A stretch of 64,000 nucleotides of DNA from Aestuariivita sp. (GTDB taxonomy: Bacteria; Pseudomonadota; Alphaproteobacteria; Rhodobacterales; Rhodobacteraceae), in assembly GCA_018401465.1 (NCBI GenBank), contig JAGYKE010000002.1, positions 1-64,000 on the forward strand, written 5' to 3'. Within the stretch, counting starts at the first letter, position 1. Every line of letters starts with the position of its first letter. A model generated the notes under the pieces. It searched no databases. It was not told the origin of the DNA and saw only the letters and a program-made list of their open reading frames with translations. Positions 6,838-15,893 of the stretch are shown here, one piece after another. A program made the position numbers and the translations under genes.

Positions 6838-7434
6838 ATGAGGAAGCTGCAGGACATCCACGCCGAGATCGACGCCGCGGCTAAGGCCTATGTGGCCCAG
6901 CGCCCGGCGGATCCGCAGGCGCGGCTCCTTGCTGAGGCGGCCGCCGCGAAGCTGAAGGCGCGGCCGCTTTCTGCTTGGCGCAGCAAGGCCCCCAACGCCA
7001 CCAACGCCGCGTTCTCGGGGATGGTGCATGCGCTCCAGCTGGCCGCCATGCCCCCCGAGGAGCGGGCGCGTCGCGAGGCGCACTGGGCCGAGGCGCAGGC
7101 GGCGGCAGAGGCAAAGCGCGAGAAGGCGCGTGCGGCGCGGCAGCGGCGGCGCTTGGCCGATCTGCCCCCCGTGGAGGAGGCGTTCCGCCGGACCGCCCGC
7201 AAGGTGAAGAAGGACAAGGCCGACATCGTTTGGAAGGTCGAGCAGCTGGCCGCCGTGGTCGACGTGGTGCCGCCCGAAGCAGTGGATCGCCTTGTCGCCG
7301 AGCTGGAAGCCGCGGCGGCGGCGCTGAGCGGCAGCGCGACGCTGCTGAAGCAGAAGCGCGACGCGGCCATGCGCCCGGCGGACCCGCAGGCGCGGGCCCG
7401 TGCGCGCGATTCGCCGGCGGCCTCCGCCCATTAA
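6838..7434 (+). CDS. Hypothetical charged coiled-coil-like protein
   Basis: 198 residues from the ATG at 6838 (MRKLQDIHAEID), preferred because GGAAAGG (6822-6828) lies nine bases upstream; GTG 6820 and ATG 6832 are alternatives. It is very Ala/Arg/Glu-rich, with long predicted helices (PPEERARREAHWAEAQAAA) and likely coiled coil around residues 75-115. The repeated R-P-A-D-P-Q-A-R near both ends is low complexity. No catalytic motif seen. The start overlaps the end of the ADP-ribosyltransferase-like gene, so co-expression is likely. Confidence 0.6.
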   Translation: MRKLQDIHAEIDAAAKAYVAQRPADPQARLLAEAAAAKLKARPLSAWRSKAPNATNAAFSGMVHALQLAAMPPEERARREAHWAEAQAAAEAKREKARAARQRRRLADLPPVEEAFRRTARKVKKDKADIVWKVEQLAAVVDVVPPEAVDRLVAELEAAAAALSGSATLLKQKRDAAMRPADPQARARARDSPAASAH

Positions 7435-7445
7435 CCAAACCGTGA

Positions 7446-7646
7446 ATGGAGCACACGAAAACGTTGAGCAGCATACGCGATTTGGCCGACGCCCTCAAGC
7501 GGCGCGGCATCGAAACACAGAGCACAGCTCTCCGCAGCTCGGGGCATTTCGCCCTCGACGTTCGCGACGAGGCCGGGCGGACGGCCCGCCTGATCGTCTC
7601 GGCGAGGCTGACCGCGGAAGCCAATCAGATCAAATGCGACGCGTGA
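7446..7646 (+). CDS. HicA-like mini-protein (copy 2)
   Basis: 66 residues, clearly related to 5922-6146: IRDLADALKRRGIE, RSSGHFALDVRDEAGR and ARLIVS line up with the corresponding parts of copy 1. The C-terminal helix of copy 1 is replaced by a short tail, so this copy may be shortened. The ribosome site is weak for the ATG at 7446; TTG at 7464 is an alternative. It closes the rightward block. No partner antitoxin gene is visible. Confidence 0.55.
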   Translation: MEHTKTLSSIRDLADALKRRGIETQSTALRSSGHFALDVRDEAGRTARLIVSARLTAEANQIKCDA

Positions 7647-7921
7647 TGTGAATTCTTTGGTGTCGTCGAAGGTGGAGATTGTGGGGTATCCCGATGCGCC
7701 CAGCGCGGAGACCATCTTTCCCACAGTAAAATAGCTGTTCCTCGGAACGAGCAACGCCACGCCCAACAGCTCGAAGGATTAGGATTTAAAGTCAAGGGCT
7801 TGGACGAAAAGCAGGGACGCGTCCTCGCTGGCCTTGACGAGCAGCGCCGTTGAGTAAGGATGTCGGCTTTGGAAATGTGGTTCAACCTGCTACCGTAGGT
7901 TCGTTGCGAAAGGAGCAGATT

Positions 7922-10684
7922 TTGCAGAGTCCCGAGCTACTTGCGCGGCAGAAGATAGACCGGTTGCTGACGGAAGCCGGATGGGTACTGCAGGATCGCG
8001 ACGCATTGGACCGCAACGCGGCGCTGGGCGTTGCCGTACGCGAGTTCTCCCTTCCTGCCGGGTTCTGCGATTATCTACTGTTCGTCGGGGGCAAGGCAGC
8101 CGGGGTGATCGAGGCCAAGAAGACCGGCGTGACTCTTAGCGGTGTCGCCGACCAATCCAAGAAGTACGCTATGCGCCCGCCGGAACATCTGGCACGATGG
8201 GACGACTTCCTTATCTACCATTACGAAAGTACCGGCGAGGAAACCTTCTTCCGAAACCTGCGCGACCCGAAGGCTCGCTCGCGCCGCCTGTTCGCCTTCC
8301 ATCGCCCAGAGACATTGCACGACTTGGTGCAACAGCCAGAGACCGTTCGCGCCCGCCTGCGCCGCATGCCCCCGCTCGACCCCAAGGGGCTTCGCGACTG
8401 CCAGATCGAGGCGATCACCGGGCTGGAAGCGTCGTTAGCAGAAGATAAACCTCGCTCGCTGATCCAGCTGGCCACCGGCGCTGGCAAGACCTTCACCGCC
8501 TGTTCCTTCTCATACCGGCTGATCAAGGAGGCCGGGGCGAAGCGCATCCTGTTCTTGGTCGACCGCAACAACCTAGGCGACCAGACGCTGCGCGAGTTTC
8601 AGGGCTTCCAACCCCCTGGCGCGGCAAACCGCTTCGTCGACACATACATTGTGCAGCACCTGCACTCTCACCGGATCGACCCCAACGCGAAGGTCGTGAT
8701 AACCACAATCCAGCGCCTCTATTCGATGCTACGGGGGCAAGAATTGTCCGAGGAAGCCGAAGAGACGTCAGGCTTTGAAAAGTGGCAGGGCGAGAAGGGC
8801 GAGCCCCTGCCGCTAGCCTACAATCCCGATATCCCCATCGAGACCTTCGACTTCATCGTCACCGATGAATGCCACCGCTCGATCTACGGACTCTGGCGGC
8901 AGGTACTGGAATACTTCGACGCCTCGATCATCGGCCTTACCGCAACCCCCTCCAAGCACACGCTGGGCTTCTTCAACCAGAACCTGGTCGCCGAATACCC
9001 CTATGAACGCTCCGTCGCCGATGGCGTGAACGTCGGCTATGAAATCTACCGAATCCGCACCCGCGTCACCGAACAGGGCGGCAAGGTCGAGACAGACGAG
9101 ACCGGCTTTCAGGTCCCCGTGCGCGACAAGCGCACCCGCAAGGTCCGCTACGAACAGCTGGACGCCGATCTGGAATACACTGCCAAGGAACTCGACCTCT
9201 CCGTCGTGAACCCGAACCAGATCAGGACCGTCCTGCAGACCTACAAGGACCGGGTCTTCACCGAACTGTTCCCCGACCGCACGGGAAAGTGGCTACCCAA
9301 GACGCTGATCTTCGCCAAGGACGACAACCACGCCGAAGAGATCGTCCACGCCGTCCGCGAGGTTTTCGGCGAGGGTAACGATTTCGCCAAGAAGATCACC
9401 TATCGCAACACCGGCGAAGATCCGAAGGCGATGATCAAGGCCTTTCGGGTCGACCCTTTCCCCCGCGTCGCCGTAACCGTCGACATGATCGCCACTGGCA
9501 CCGACATCAAGCCGGTCGAGGTGCTAATCTTCATGCGCGACGTGAAGTCCGAAGGCTACTACGAGCAGATGAAGGGACGCGGGGTGCGCACCATCCCCGA
9601 CGCCGACCTGCAGGCAGTCACGCCCGACGCCAAGACGAAAACCCGCTTCGTCCTGATCGACGCCGTCGGCGTGTCAGAGACCAAGAAGAACGCATCCCAG
9701 CCGCTGGAGCGCAAGAAGTCCCTAAGCTTCGACGCGCTGATCGAACAGATCGCCATGGGGCGGCGCGACGAGGACGCGCTGTCATCGCTGGCCGCCCGCC
9801 TCGCCATTCTCGACCGCAAGCTGGGCGACGTGGACCGCGCCCGTATCGCTGAGGCCACGGGCGGCAAGACCCCGCGCGATCTGGCGAACGCCCTGCTCGA
9901 CGCCATCGACGCCGACAAGCAACAGGCAGCCATCGAGGCCCGCCACAGCCCCGTTCCCACGCCGGAGCAGGAACGCGCCGTCATCGAGGAACTGACCGAC
10001 ACCGCCTGCCGCCCCTTTGACAGTCCGGCCGCCCGCAATCTGCTAAAGGACATCAAGCAGAAGACCGACATCGTGATCGACGAGATCACCACCGACGAAG
10101 TCACCGGCGCGGGCTTCGACATGAAGCTGGCCGAGGAAACGATCACCAGCTTTCGCACCTTCATCGACGAGAATCGCGACGAACTGACCGCGCTGCAAAT
10201 CCTCTACAACCAGCCGCACGGGCGGCAACGGCTGACCTATGCCGCCATCCGAGAGCTGGTGCAGCGCCTGACAGACCCGCCCCGCTATCTGACCACGGCG
10301 AATGTCTGGCAGGCTTACAAGCGGCTGGATGCCGCCAAGGTGCGCGGCGCGCCGGTGGACGAACAACTGACCGAGGTGGTCAGCCTGGTCCGCTTCGCGC
10401 TGGGCCAGGCAGAGGTGCTGGAGCCCTTCTCCACGGTCGTCGAACAGCGGTTCAACCTCTGGATGGGGCGCGAGAAGAAGGCAGGCCGCGAATACACGCC
10501 CGAGCAGGAAGACTGGCTGCGCGCCATCGCGTCCTTCATCGCCGCCAATGCCGAGATCGCCCTACGTGATCTCATGGAAGTGCCGAGCCTCGCCGACAAG
10601 GGTGGGATATTGCAGGCGCGCAAGGTATTGGGTCCGGGGCTGAACGAGATGCTTGAAGAATTGCAGGGGGCGCTGGTCGCGTAA
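7922..10684 (+). CDS. hsdR: Type I restriction enzyme, R (restriction/translocase) subunit
   Basis: 920 residues from TTG 7922, which has AAAGGAG six bases upstream; the frame opens at TTG 7850 without a good ribosome site. An N-terminal PD-(D/E)XK nuclease (Asp50, then VIEAKK with Glu64-Ala-Lys66) is followed by a superfamily-2 translocase: Walker A ATGAGKT (about 185-191), DECH box at 315, GLTATPSK, and motif VI QMKGRGVR near 549. The C-terminal helical part binds the methylase. Cuts unmethylated DNA far from its site after ATP-driven translocation. First gene of the operon; its TAA directly abuts the hsdS ATG. All key motifs are intact. Confidence 0.95.
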   Translation: MQSPELLARQKIDRLLTEAGWVLQDRDALDRNAALGVAVREFSLPAGFCDYLLFVGGKAAGVIEAKKTGVTLSGVADQSKKYAMRPPEHLARWDDFLIYHYESTGEETFFRNLRDPKARSRRLFAFHRPETLHDLVQQPETVRARLRRMPPLDPKGLRDCQIEAITGLEASLAEDKPRSLIQLATGAGKTFTACSFSYRLIKEAGAKRILFLVDRNNLGDQTLREFQGFQPPGAANRFVDTYIVQHLHSHRIDPNAKVVITTIQRLYSMLRGQELSEEAEETSGFEKWQGEKGEPLPLAYNPDIPIETFDFIVTDECHRSIYGLWRQVLEYFDASIIGLTATPSKHTLGFFNQNLVAEYPYERSVADGVNVGYEIYRIRTRVTEQGGKVETDETGFQVPVRDKRTRKVRYEQLDADLEYTAKELDLSVVNPNQIRTVLQTYKDRVFTELFPDRTGKWLPKTLIFAKDDNHAEEIVHAVREVFGEGNDFAKKITYRNTGEDPKAMIKAFRVDPFPRVAVTVDMIATGTDIKPVEVLIFMRDVKSEGYYEQMKGRGVRTIPDADLQAVTPDAKTKTRFVLIDAVGVSETKKNASQPLERKKSLSFDALIEQIAMGRRDEDALSSLAARLAILDRKLGDVDRARIAEATGGKTPRDLANALLDAIDADKQQAAIEARHSPVPTPEQERAVIEELTDTACRPFDSPAARNLLKDIKQKTDIVIDEITTDEVTGAGFDMKLAEETITSFRTFIDENRDELTALQILYNQPHGRQRLTYAAIRELVQRLTDPPRYLTTANVWQAYKRLDAAKVRGAPVDEQLTEVVSLVRFALGQAEVLEPFSTVVEQRFNLWMGREKKAGREYTPEQEDWLRAIASFIAANAEIALRDLMEVPSLADKGGILQARKVLGPGLNEMLEELQGALVA

Positions 10685-12106
10685 ATGGATTTAGAAGCGC
10701 CTGAAGGATGGATCACCTCGACACTCGGAGAGGTGGTCGAGAGTCAAAAGGGAAAGGTCCCCAAAGAATTTTCGGACGAGCCGCGAAACGGCTTTGTGCC
10801 TTATATTGACATTGAAGCCTTCGAAACGGGCCGCGTAAAACGCTATGCCACGACGGAGGGAACAACTGTTGCCGCTGATCAGGACGTTTTCATCGTGTGG
10901 GATGGGGCGCGTTTCGGTCTATCGGGCAAGTTTCCAGGCGGGGCGCTAGGATCGACTCTTGTTCGGTTGCGCTCTGAGTGTTTGGAGCGTGATTATTTGC
11001 TTCATTTTGTCCGCCACCACTACAAAACAATTAATTCTCGCCCTCGCGGAACGGGCACTCCACATGTCGAACCAGATGTGTTCTGGCCGCTTAGGCTCGG
11101 CATTCCGCCGGAACGCGAACAAACGCGCATTGTGGAGAAGATTGAGACGCTGTTCGCCCGGCTGGAGAAGGGCGAAGAGGCGCTGCGCGACGTGCAGAAA
11201 CTTCTCGCCCGCTATCGCCAGTCCGTCCTGAAGGCAGCTTTCACAGGCCAACTCACCGCCGACTGGCGCGCCGAGAACGCCCACCGCCTGGAGCCAGGGC
11301 AAGCCCTGCTCGCCCGCATCCTGGAAACGCGCCGCGAGACTTGGGAGGGTCGCGGGAAATACCAGGAACCTTCTGCGCCACACACCTCTGACCTTCCAAA
11401 ACTGCCAGAAAATTGGGTTTGGGCTAGTTTTGACCAGCTTTTTCATGTCTATGGCGGAGCGACGCCATCGAGGCGCGTAGAAGAGAATTGGAGTGGTGAA
11501 ATTCCATGGGTCAGCAGTGGCGAAGTTGCATTCTGCCGCATCAAAGATACCCATGAGAAGATAACCGACGTGGGTTATCAAAATTGTTCAACTAAGCTGC
11601 ACCCACCCGGAACTGTTCTGCTTGCTATGATTGGGGAAGGAAAAACACGCGGCCAGGCAGCCATTTTGGACATTCCAGCATGTAACAATCAGAATGCTGC
11701 TGCAATTCGTGTTTCGCAAAGTGGGATAGCGCCCGAGTATGTCTATTACTTCCTCCTGGGCAACTATGAGCAAAGCCGGAGACAGGGCCAGGGCGGTAAT
11801 CAACCCGCACTTAATGGTGAAAAGGTCAAAGGCTTCATGCTTCCTCTGCCAGCTTCCTTTGACGAAATCCGTGAAATAGTCGGGCGGGTCGATCAAGCAT
11901 TCTCGAATGCCGACGCGGTAGAACAATGGTGCCAAACCGAACTCGCCCGCTCCGCCGCCTTGCGCCAGTCCATCTTGAAGGATGCCTTCGCAGGCCGCCT
12001 CGTTCCCCAGGACCCCACCGACGAACCCGCTGCCGCCCTGCTCGCGCGGATCAAGGAAGCCCGCGCCGCCGCACACGGAAAGACCAGGCGAAAGGCCCGC
12101 GTATGA
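10685..12106 (+). CDS. hsdS: Type I restriction-modification specificity subunit
   Basis: 473 residues with two target-recognition domains. TRD1 begins PEGWITSTLGEVV, and the first conserved helical spacer is REQTRIVEKIETLFARLEKG to SVLKAAFTGQLT. TRD2 begins LPENWVWASFDQLF, and the second helical part is EIVGRVDQAFSNAD to LKDAFAGRLVPQDP. This full-length two-half layout sets the bipartite DNA sequence recognised by both methylation and cleavage. The TRDs have lower GC than the flanking helices, the usual sign of TRD exchange. Its stop overlaps the next start (ATGA). Confidence 0.95.
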   Translation: MDLEAPEGWITSTLGEVVESQKGKVPKEFSDEPRNGFVPYIDIEAFETGRVKRYATTEGTTVAADQDVFIVWDGARFGLSGKFPGGALGSTLVRLRSECLERDYLLHFVRHHYKTINSRPRGTGTPHVEPDVFWPLRLGIPPEREQTRIVEKIETLFARLEKGEEALRDVQKLLARYRQSVLKAAFTGQLTADWRAENAHRLEPGQALLARILETRRETWEGRGKYQEPSAPHTSDLPKLPENWVWASFDQLFHVYGGATPSRRVEENWSGEIPWVSSGEVAFCRIKDTHEKITDVGYQNCSTKLHPPGTVLLAMIGEGKTRGQAAILDIPACNNQNAAAIRVSQSGIAPEYVYYFLLGNYEQSRRQGQGGNQPALNGEKVKGFMLPLPASFDEIREIVGRVDQAFSNADAVEQWCQTELARSAALRQSILKDAFAGRLVPQDPTDEPAAALLARIKEARAAAHGKTRRKARV

Positions 12107-12615
12107 TCGAGCAGGTCGATAGTTCGCCCCCTGCACTAACAACGGCACAGATCGGGCGTTGCGGCGAACTGCTGGTCCAGTATCGCCTTTTGAGACAAGG
12201 CATCGAATCCGCCGCCCTTACTACCGATGCCGGGGTCGACCTCGTCGCCTATGCGCCGAGACTTGCGCGCGCCCTAACGGTGCAGGTGAAGTCCAACCTT
12301 CGGCCGAAGCCTGCAGGCGGGCGCGGCAAGCCCGCGCTCGACTGGTGGCTACGCGAAGATAGTCCTGCCGACCTCGTCGCTTTGACAGACCTGTCGCGCG
12401 ACAAAGTCTGGTTGTTCTTGCACGAAGAATTCGACAGGCACGCGCAACAACGATCATCGGGTAAGCTGCATTTCTATTTCCGGGTCGGCGCAGAGAAGCC
12501 AAGGGCGGACCAGAGCGTCGAGTCTGATTACGAGGCATTCGCACTCGAAAACAGGATTGCGGAGCTGTTCGGGGAGCCCTTCGCCCATATGATGCGAGAG
12601 GGGCCGATACTGTGA
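12103..12615 (+). CDS. Unknown PD-(D/E)XK-like protein inside the Type I R-M operon
   Basis: 170 residues from the ATG that overlaps the hsdS stop. The order IGRCGELLVQYRLLRQG (Glu22), TTDAGVDLVAYAP (Asp46) and LTVQVKSN (Gln61-Val-Lys63) is the E-D-QxK arrangement common in PD-(D/E)XK nuclease-fold proteins such as DUF4365 and related families. The rest (WWLREDSPADLVALTDLSRDKVWLFL) fits the following beta-alpha units. It is not a standard Hsd subunit. The overlaps on both sides imply co-translation with hsdS and the next gene. It could be a nuclease, a DNA-binding accessory or an inactive fold; no exact family name is claimed. Confidence 0.72.
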   Translation: MIEQVDSSPPALTTAQIGRCGELLVQYRLLRQGIESAALTTDAGVDLVAYAPRLARALTVQVKSNLRPKPAGGRGKPALDWWLREDSPADLVALTDLSRDKVWLFLHEEFDRHAQQRSSGKLHFYFRVGAEKPRADQSVESDYEAFALENRIAELFGEPFAHMMREGPIL

Positions 12616-13526
12616 GCGACCTGAAACTGTTCCAAGCCAACGGTGGCATGTTGGGTGAGCTAGCCAGCTCTTCTGCACCTTTGGAGAAGGGGCTGCAGAC
12701 CCTCTTTGAGTCCAACCTCGAAGCCCTGCTGGGAGTGCGCTTTCTCGCTTCGGAATATGCCACCACCCACGGCGGCCGCATGGACACGCTGGGCATCGAC
12801 GAAAATGGCTATCCCGTCATCATCGAATACAAGCGCGACCGCTCCGAGAACGTGATCAACCAGGGGCTTTTCTATCTCGACTGGTTGATGGACCACCGTG
12901 GCGACTTCGAAATTTTGGTCCGTGACCGTTATGGCAAGGAAAGTGCCGCCCAGATTGAATGGAGCGCCCCGCGTCTGATCTGCATCGCGGCTGATTTCAC
13001 CAAGTATGACACCCACGCCGTCAAGCAGATGGGACGCAACATCGAGCTGGTCCGCTACCGCAAGTTTGGCGATGACCTGCTTTTGCTAGAGCTGCTGACA
13101 GCCGTTTCCGCCGCGCCGCAGCCCGCCCCGGCGATCGACCCTCTCACCGGGCAGGTGAAGGCTAACAAATACAAGACCGTTTCGGAGATGGTGTCAGACG
13201 CGGGCAGCGAGCTGTCGAACCTCTATTCCGATGTCGAGGCCTTCCTCATGGGTCTGGGCGACGATGTCACCAAGAAGACCCTCCGCTTCTATTTCGCCTT
13301 CCGCCGCATTAAGAATTTCGCATGTATCGAGGTGAAGACCTCGCTCGACGTGGTCCGTGTCTATCTCAAGATCAACCCGGACACGATTGTGCTAGAGGAC
13401 GGCTTCACCCGCGATGTGCGGAACGTTGGCCACTTCGGAACCGGCGACCTAGAAGTGACCCTGAAATCCCATGGCGACCTCGAACGGGCGAAGCCCCTGA
13501 TCGTCCAATCCTACGAGGAATCCTGA
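12612..13526 (+). CDS. PD-(D/E)XK nuclease-like protein with DUF5655-like C-terminus
   Basis: 304 residues from GTG 12612, overlapping the upstream stop as GTGA. The N-terminal half has LEKGLQTLFESNLEALLG, GGRMDTLGIDE (Asp58) and YPVIIEYKR (Glu72-Tyr-Lys74), then INQGLFYLDWL: the D-ExK-Q pattern of NucS/DUF91-type nuclease folds. The C-terminal ~110 residues (FLMGLGDDVTKKTLRFYFAFRR, IEVKTSLDVVRVYLKIN) match the DUF5655 type found next to such domains. It lies between hsdS and hsdM, so it is probably produced with the methylase; whether it modifies restriction or acts alone is unknown. Its stop overlaps the hsdM start. Confidence 0.78.
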   Translation: MSDLKLFQANGGMLGELASSSAPLEKGLQTLFESNLEALLGVRFLASEYATTHGGRMDTLGIDENGYPVIIEYKRDRSENVINQGLFYLDWLMDHRGDFEILVRDRYGKESAAQIEWSAPRLICIAADFTKYDTHAVKQMGRNIELVRYRKFGDDLLLLELLTAVSAAPQPAPAIDPLTGQVKANKYKTVSEMVSDAGSELSNLYSDVEAFLMGLGDDVTKKTLRFYFAFRRIKNFACIEVKTSLDVVRVYLKINPDTIVLEDGFTRDVRNVGHFGTGDLEVTLKSHGDLERAKPLIVQSYEES

Positions 13527-14959
13527 TGGCAAACGAACAGCTTGTCTCCAAAGTCTGGAACTATGCCCATGTCCTGCGCGACCAGGGCGTGTCTTATGGC
13601 GACTACATCGAACAAATCACGTACCTTCTGTTCCTGAAGATGGACCAGGAGCGCGAAGACCTGCTGGGCGAGACATCGGCCATCCCGCCGCAATGGAGCT
13701 GGGCGCAGATTGCGAACAAGGACGGCGACTCACTGGAGCTGCAGTATCGCTACACGCTGGAGGCGCTGGGCCGTGAAGACGGGCTGATTGGCACGATTTT
13801 CCGCAAGGCCCAAAACAAGCTGTCCGATCCGGCGAAGCTGAAGCGCGTCGTCAGCCTGATCGACAAGGAAGGCCCGTGGATCGGCCTCCAGGTCGACGTG
13901 AAGGGCGAGATTTACGAAGGGCTGTTGGAACGCAACGCTTCCGAGGTGAAGTCAGGGGCCGGACAGTATTTCACGCCGCGCCCAGTGATCGAGGCAATCG
14001 TCAAATGCGTCGATCCCAAGATTGGTGAGACGGTCTGCGACCCGGCGTGCGGCACGGGGGGATTCCTCCTCACGGCCTACGATCACATGAAGACCCAGAG
14101 CCAGGACCGCGAGAAGCTGCGCGCCCTGCGCCACACGTCTTTCACCGGCGTCGATATCGTGGACGAGGTGGTACGCCTTTGCGCGATGAACCTCTATCTT
14201 CACGGCATCGGCAACGGGGGAAGCCCCGTTGTGCGGGGCGACGCGCTGGCGAACGACGGCGGAGGCCGTTTCAAGGTCGTACTGACGAACCCACCGTTCG
14301 GGAAGAAGTCGAGTTACAAGGTTGTCGGTGAGGACGGCACGGTCTCGAGCGAGCGCGAGAACTATGAGCGCGAGGACTTCAAGTTCACCACCTCGAACAA
14401 GCAGTTCAACTTCCTGCAGCACATCATGACGATACTGGAAGCGAACGGCCGCGCGGGCGTGGTGCTGCCCGATAACGTGCTGTTCGAGGCAGGGCGGGCC
14501 GGTGAGGGTATCCGCAAGCGACTTTTGGAAGGGTTTAACTTCCACACCTTGCTCCGCCTACCTACCGGCATCTGGTATAGCCCCGGTGTAAAGGCAAACG
14601 TCTTGTTCTTCGACAAGCGTCCAGCCTCGCGTGAGGTCCAAACGAAGGCACTCTGGATATATGATTACCGTACGAACGTTCACAAGACGCTGAAGACGAA
14701 GCGGCTGACCAACACCGACTTCGACGACTTTGTCCGCTGTTACCGTGAACGGAAGGAAACCGAACGCTTCCGGCGCTTCAGCTACGAGGAACTCGCCCAG
14801 CGGGACAAGCTGAACCTGGACATCTTCTGGCTGAAGGACGATAGCTTGGAGGACATCGACAGCCTACCCGAACCGGACGTTCTTTCGGCCGAGATTGTAG
14901 AGAACCTGGAAGCCGCTCTGGAGCAGTTCCGCAGTGTAAGCCAAGAGCTTGCAGGTTAG
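13526..14959 (+). CDS. hsdM: Type I restriction-modification DNA methyltransferase (M subunit)
   Basis: 477 residues from the ATG at 13526 (MANEQLVSKVWNYAHVLRDQG). An N-terminal HsdM helical domain is followed by the N6-adenine methyltransferase core. SAM-binding motif I is DPACGTGGF from residue 172; catalytic motif IV is NPPFG from residue 255; SGAGQYFTPRPV precedes them, as is typical. With HsdS it methylates adenine in the target and protects host DNA. It is last in the operon, an unusual order (R-S-x-y-M), and its start overlaps the previous stop (TGATG), tying methylase output to the upstream genes. Confidence 0.95.
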   Translation: MANEQLVSKVWNYAHVLRDQGVSYGDYIEQITYLLFLKMDQEREDLLGETSAIPPQWSWAQIANKDGDSLELQYRYTLEALGREDGLIGTIFRKAQNKLSDPAKLKRVVSLIDKEGPWIGLQVDVKGEIYEGLLERNASEVKSGAGQYFTPRPVIEAIVKCVDPKIGETVCDPACGTGGFLLTAYDHMKTQSQDREKLRALRHTSFTGVDIVDEVVRLCAMNLYLHGIGNGGSPVVRGDALANDGGGRFKVVLTNPPFGKKSSYKVVGEDGTVSSERENYEREDFKFTTSNKQFNFLQHIMTILEANGRAGVVLPDNVLFEAGRAGEGIRKRLLEGFNFHTLLRLPTGIWYSPGVKANVLFFDKRPASREVQTKALWIYDYRTNVHKTLKTKRLTNTDFDDFVRCYRERKETERFRRFSYEELAQRDKLNLDIFWLKDDSLEDIDSLPEPDVLSAEIVENLEAALEQFRSVSQELAG

Positions 14960-15212
14960 TCTCAGCCCCGGCGTAAACACAGATGTGGCAACCGGCACTC
15001 GCCCTTCTGCAACCGACAGGTCACAGTCGACAGGGTTCACGTTCTCAGATCTCCCGCGATCGGCGAGATAAAGCCCGGTATCCAAAACATGCTCTGTGTC
15101 GCCCCACGCGATCGGTAATCACGGTCTGTTCGGCCAGTCCTTCCTGCTGCCCGCCCTTTATGGCCCCGCCCGTTTGCGGGTCGCGCGCGCCGGCAGTCAA
15201 TTGAGCAGTGGG

Positions 15213-15815
15213 TCACGGGTTTAGCGGGCTGAGAGCAATTTCGCCGTCTTTGCTTCTGAAGGTCTGTGCCTCCGCGTCCCAAGTTGCCACCACGTAGCAA
15301 GGATCAACACCGGCACCGCGGCTACCGTCACTTTCTACACAGCCTCCGCCATGGATTGGGATCAGAACGATTGTGGCGTCTTCTGTCGCCATAGAGGAAG
15401 GGCGAAATCCACCCTGACGAAAAAAGGCGACTCCGCCTACGATGATATGGAAGCCGCATCCACCTGTGCCGCACCAGCTATGCCCGACATTGGCGCAATG
15501 AAACTCGTTATAGAGCACCGTACCCATGACACCGTCCGGCGTTAACATGATGTCGTAGATCGCATCTTCGGAAAGCTTCAGGGCGCCCCACAGTGGCGCA
15601 TCCAGATCGTCATCAATTCCACGGAAATTAGCCTGTGCCGCATCGCACTCTCCCTGGAATTGCTCAATGATGAAATCGATCATCGGGTCTGCTTGAGCGG
15701 CACCGACAAACACGCCCAAACCAAATAACGAACTGCTCAGCAAAGCCCCTGCCGCACGAGCGCGGCTCCGCCCTGAAGCAGATCGCCGGTACATCCCTTT
15801 CGGAAAAACCCGCAA
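15213..15815 (-). CDS. Secreted cysteine-containing protein, unknown
   Basis: 200 residues. A basic start (MRVFPKGMYRRSASGRSRAR) precedes a hydrophobic core (AAGALLSSSLFGLGVFVGA) and a signal-peptidase site after AQA, giving a periplasmic or secreted mature protein of about 160 residues beginning DPMIDFIIEQFQ. The mature part has about six Cys (GECDAA, HCANVG, WCGTGGCGF, GGCVES, DPCYVV), consistent with disulfides. No family recognised. ATG 15794 (MYRR) is an alternative start. It lies 78 bases downstream of the IS-split membrane gene and was probably co-transcribed with it; the IS may now be polar on it. Confidence 0.68.
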   Translation of the reverse strand: MRVFPKGMYRRSASGRSRARAAGALLSSSLFGLGVFVGAAQADPMIDFIIEQFQGECDAAQANFRGIDDDLDAPLWGALKLSEDAIYDIMLTPDGVMGTVLYNEFHCANVGHSWCGTGGCGFHIIVGGVAFFRQGGFRPSSMATEDATIVLIPIHGGGCVESDGSRGAGVDPCYVVATWDAEAQTFRSKDGEIALSPLNP

Positions 15816-15893
15816 GGTTCCGATCTCCTATGATGAAGCAGTTGCCGAAACCGCCACAAGATCCAGAACAGTTCTGCCCTGCTGAAGCGGATA

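Noticed and set aside
14960-15212. Gap between hsdM and the secreted-protein gene
   Set aside because: Only short frames without ribosome sites; no convincing terminator or promoter seen.
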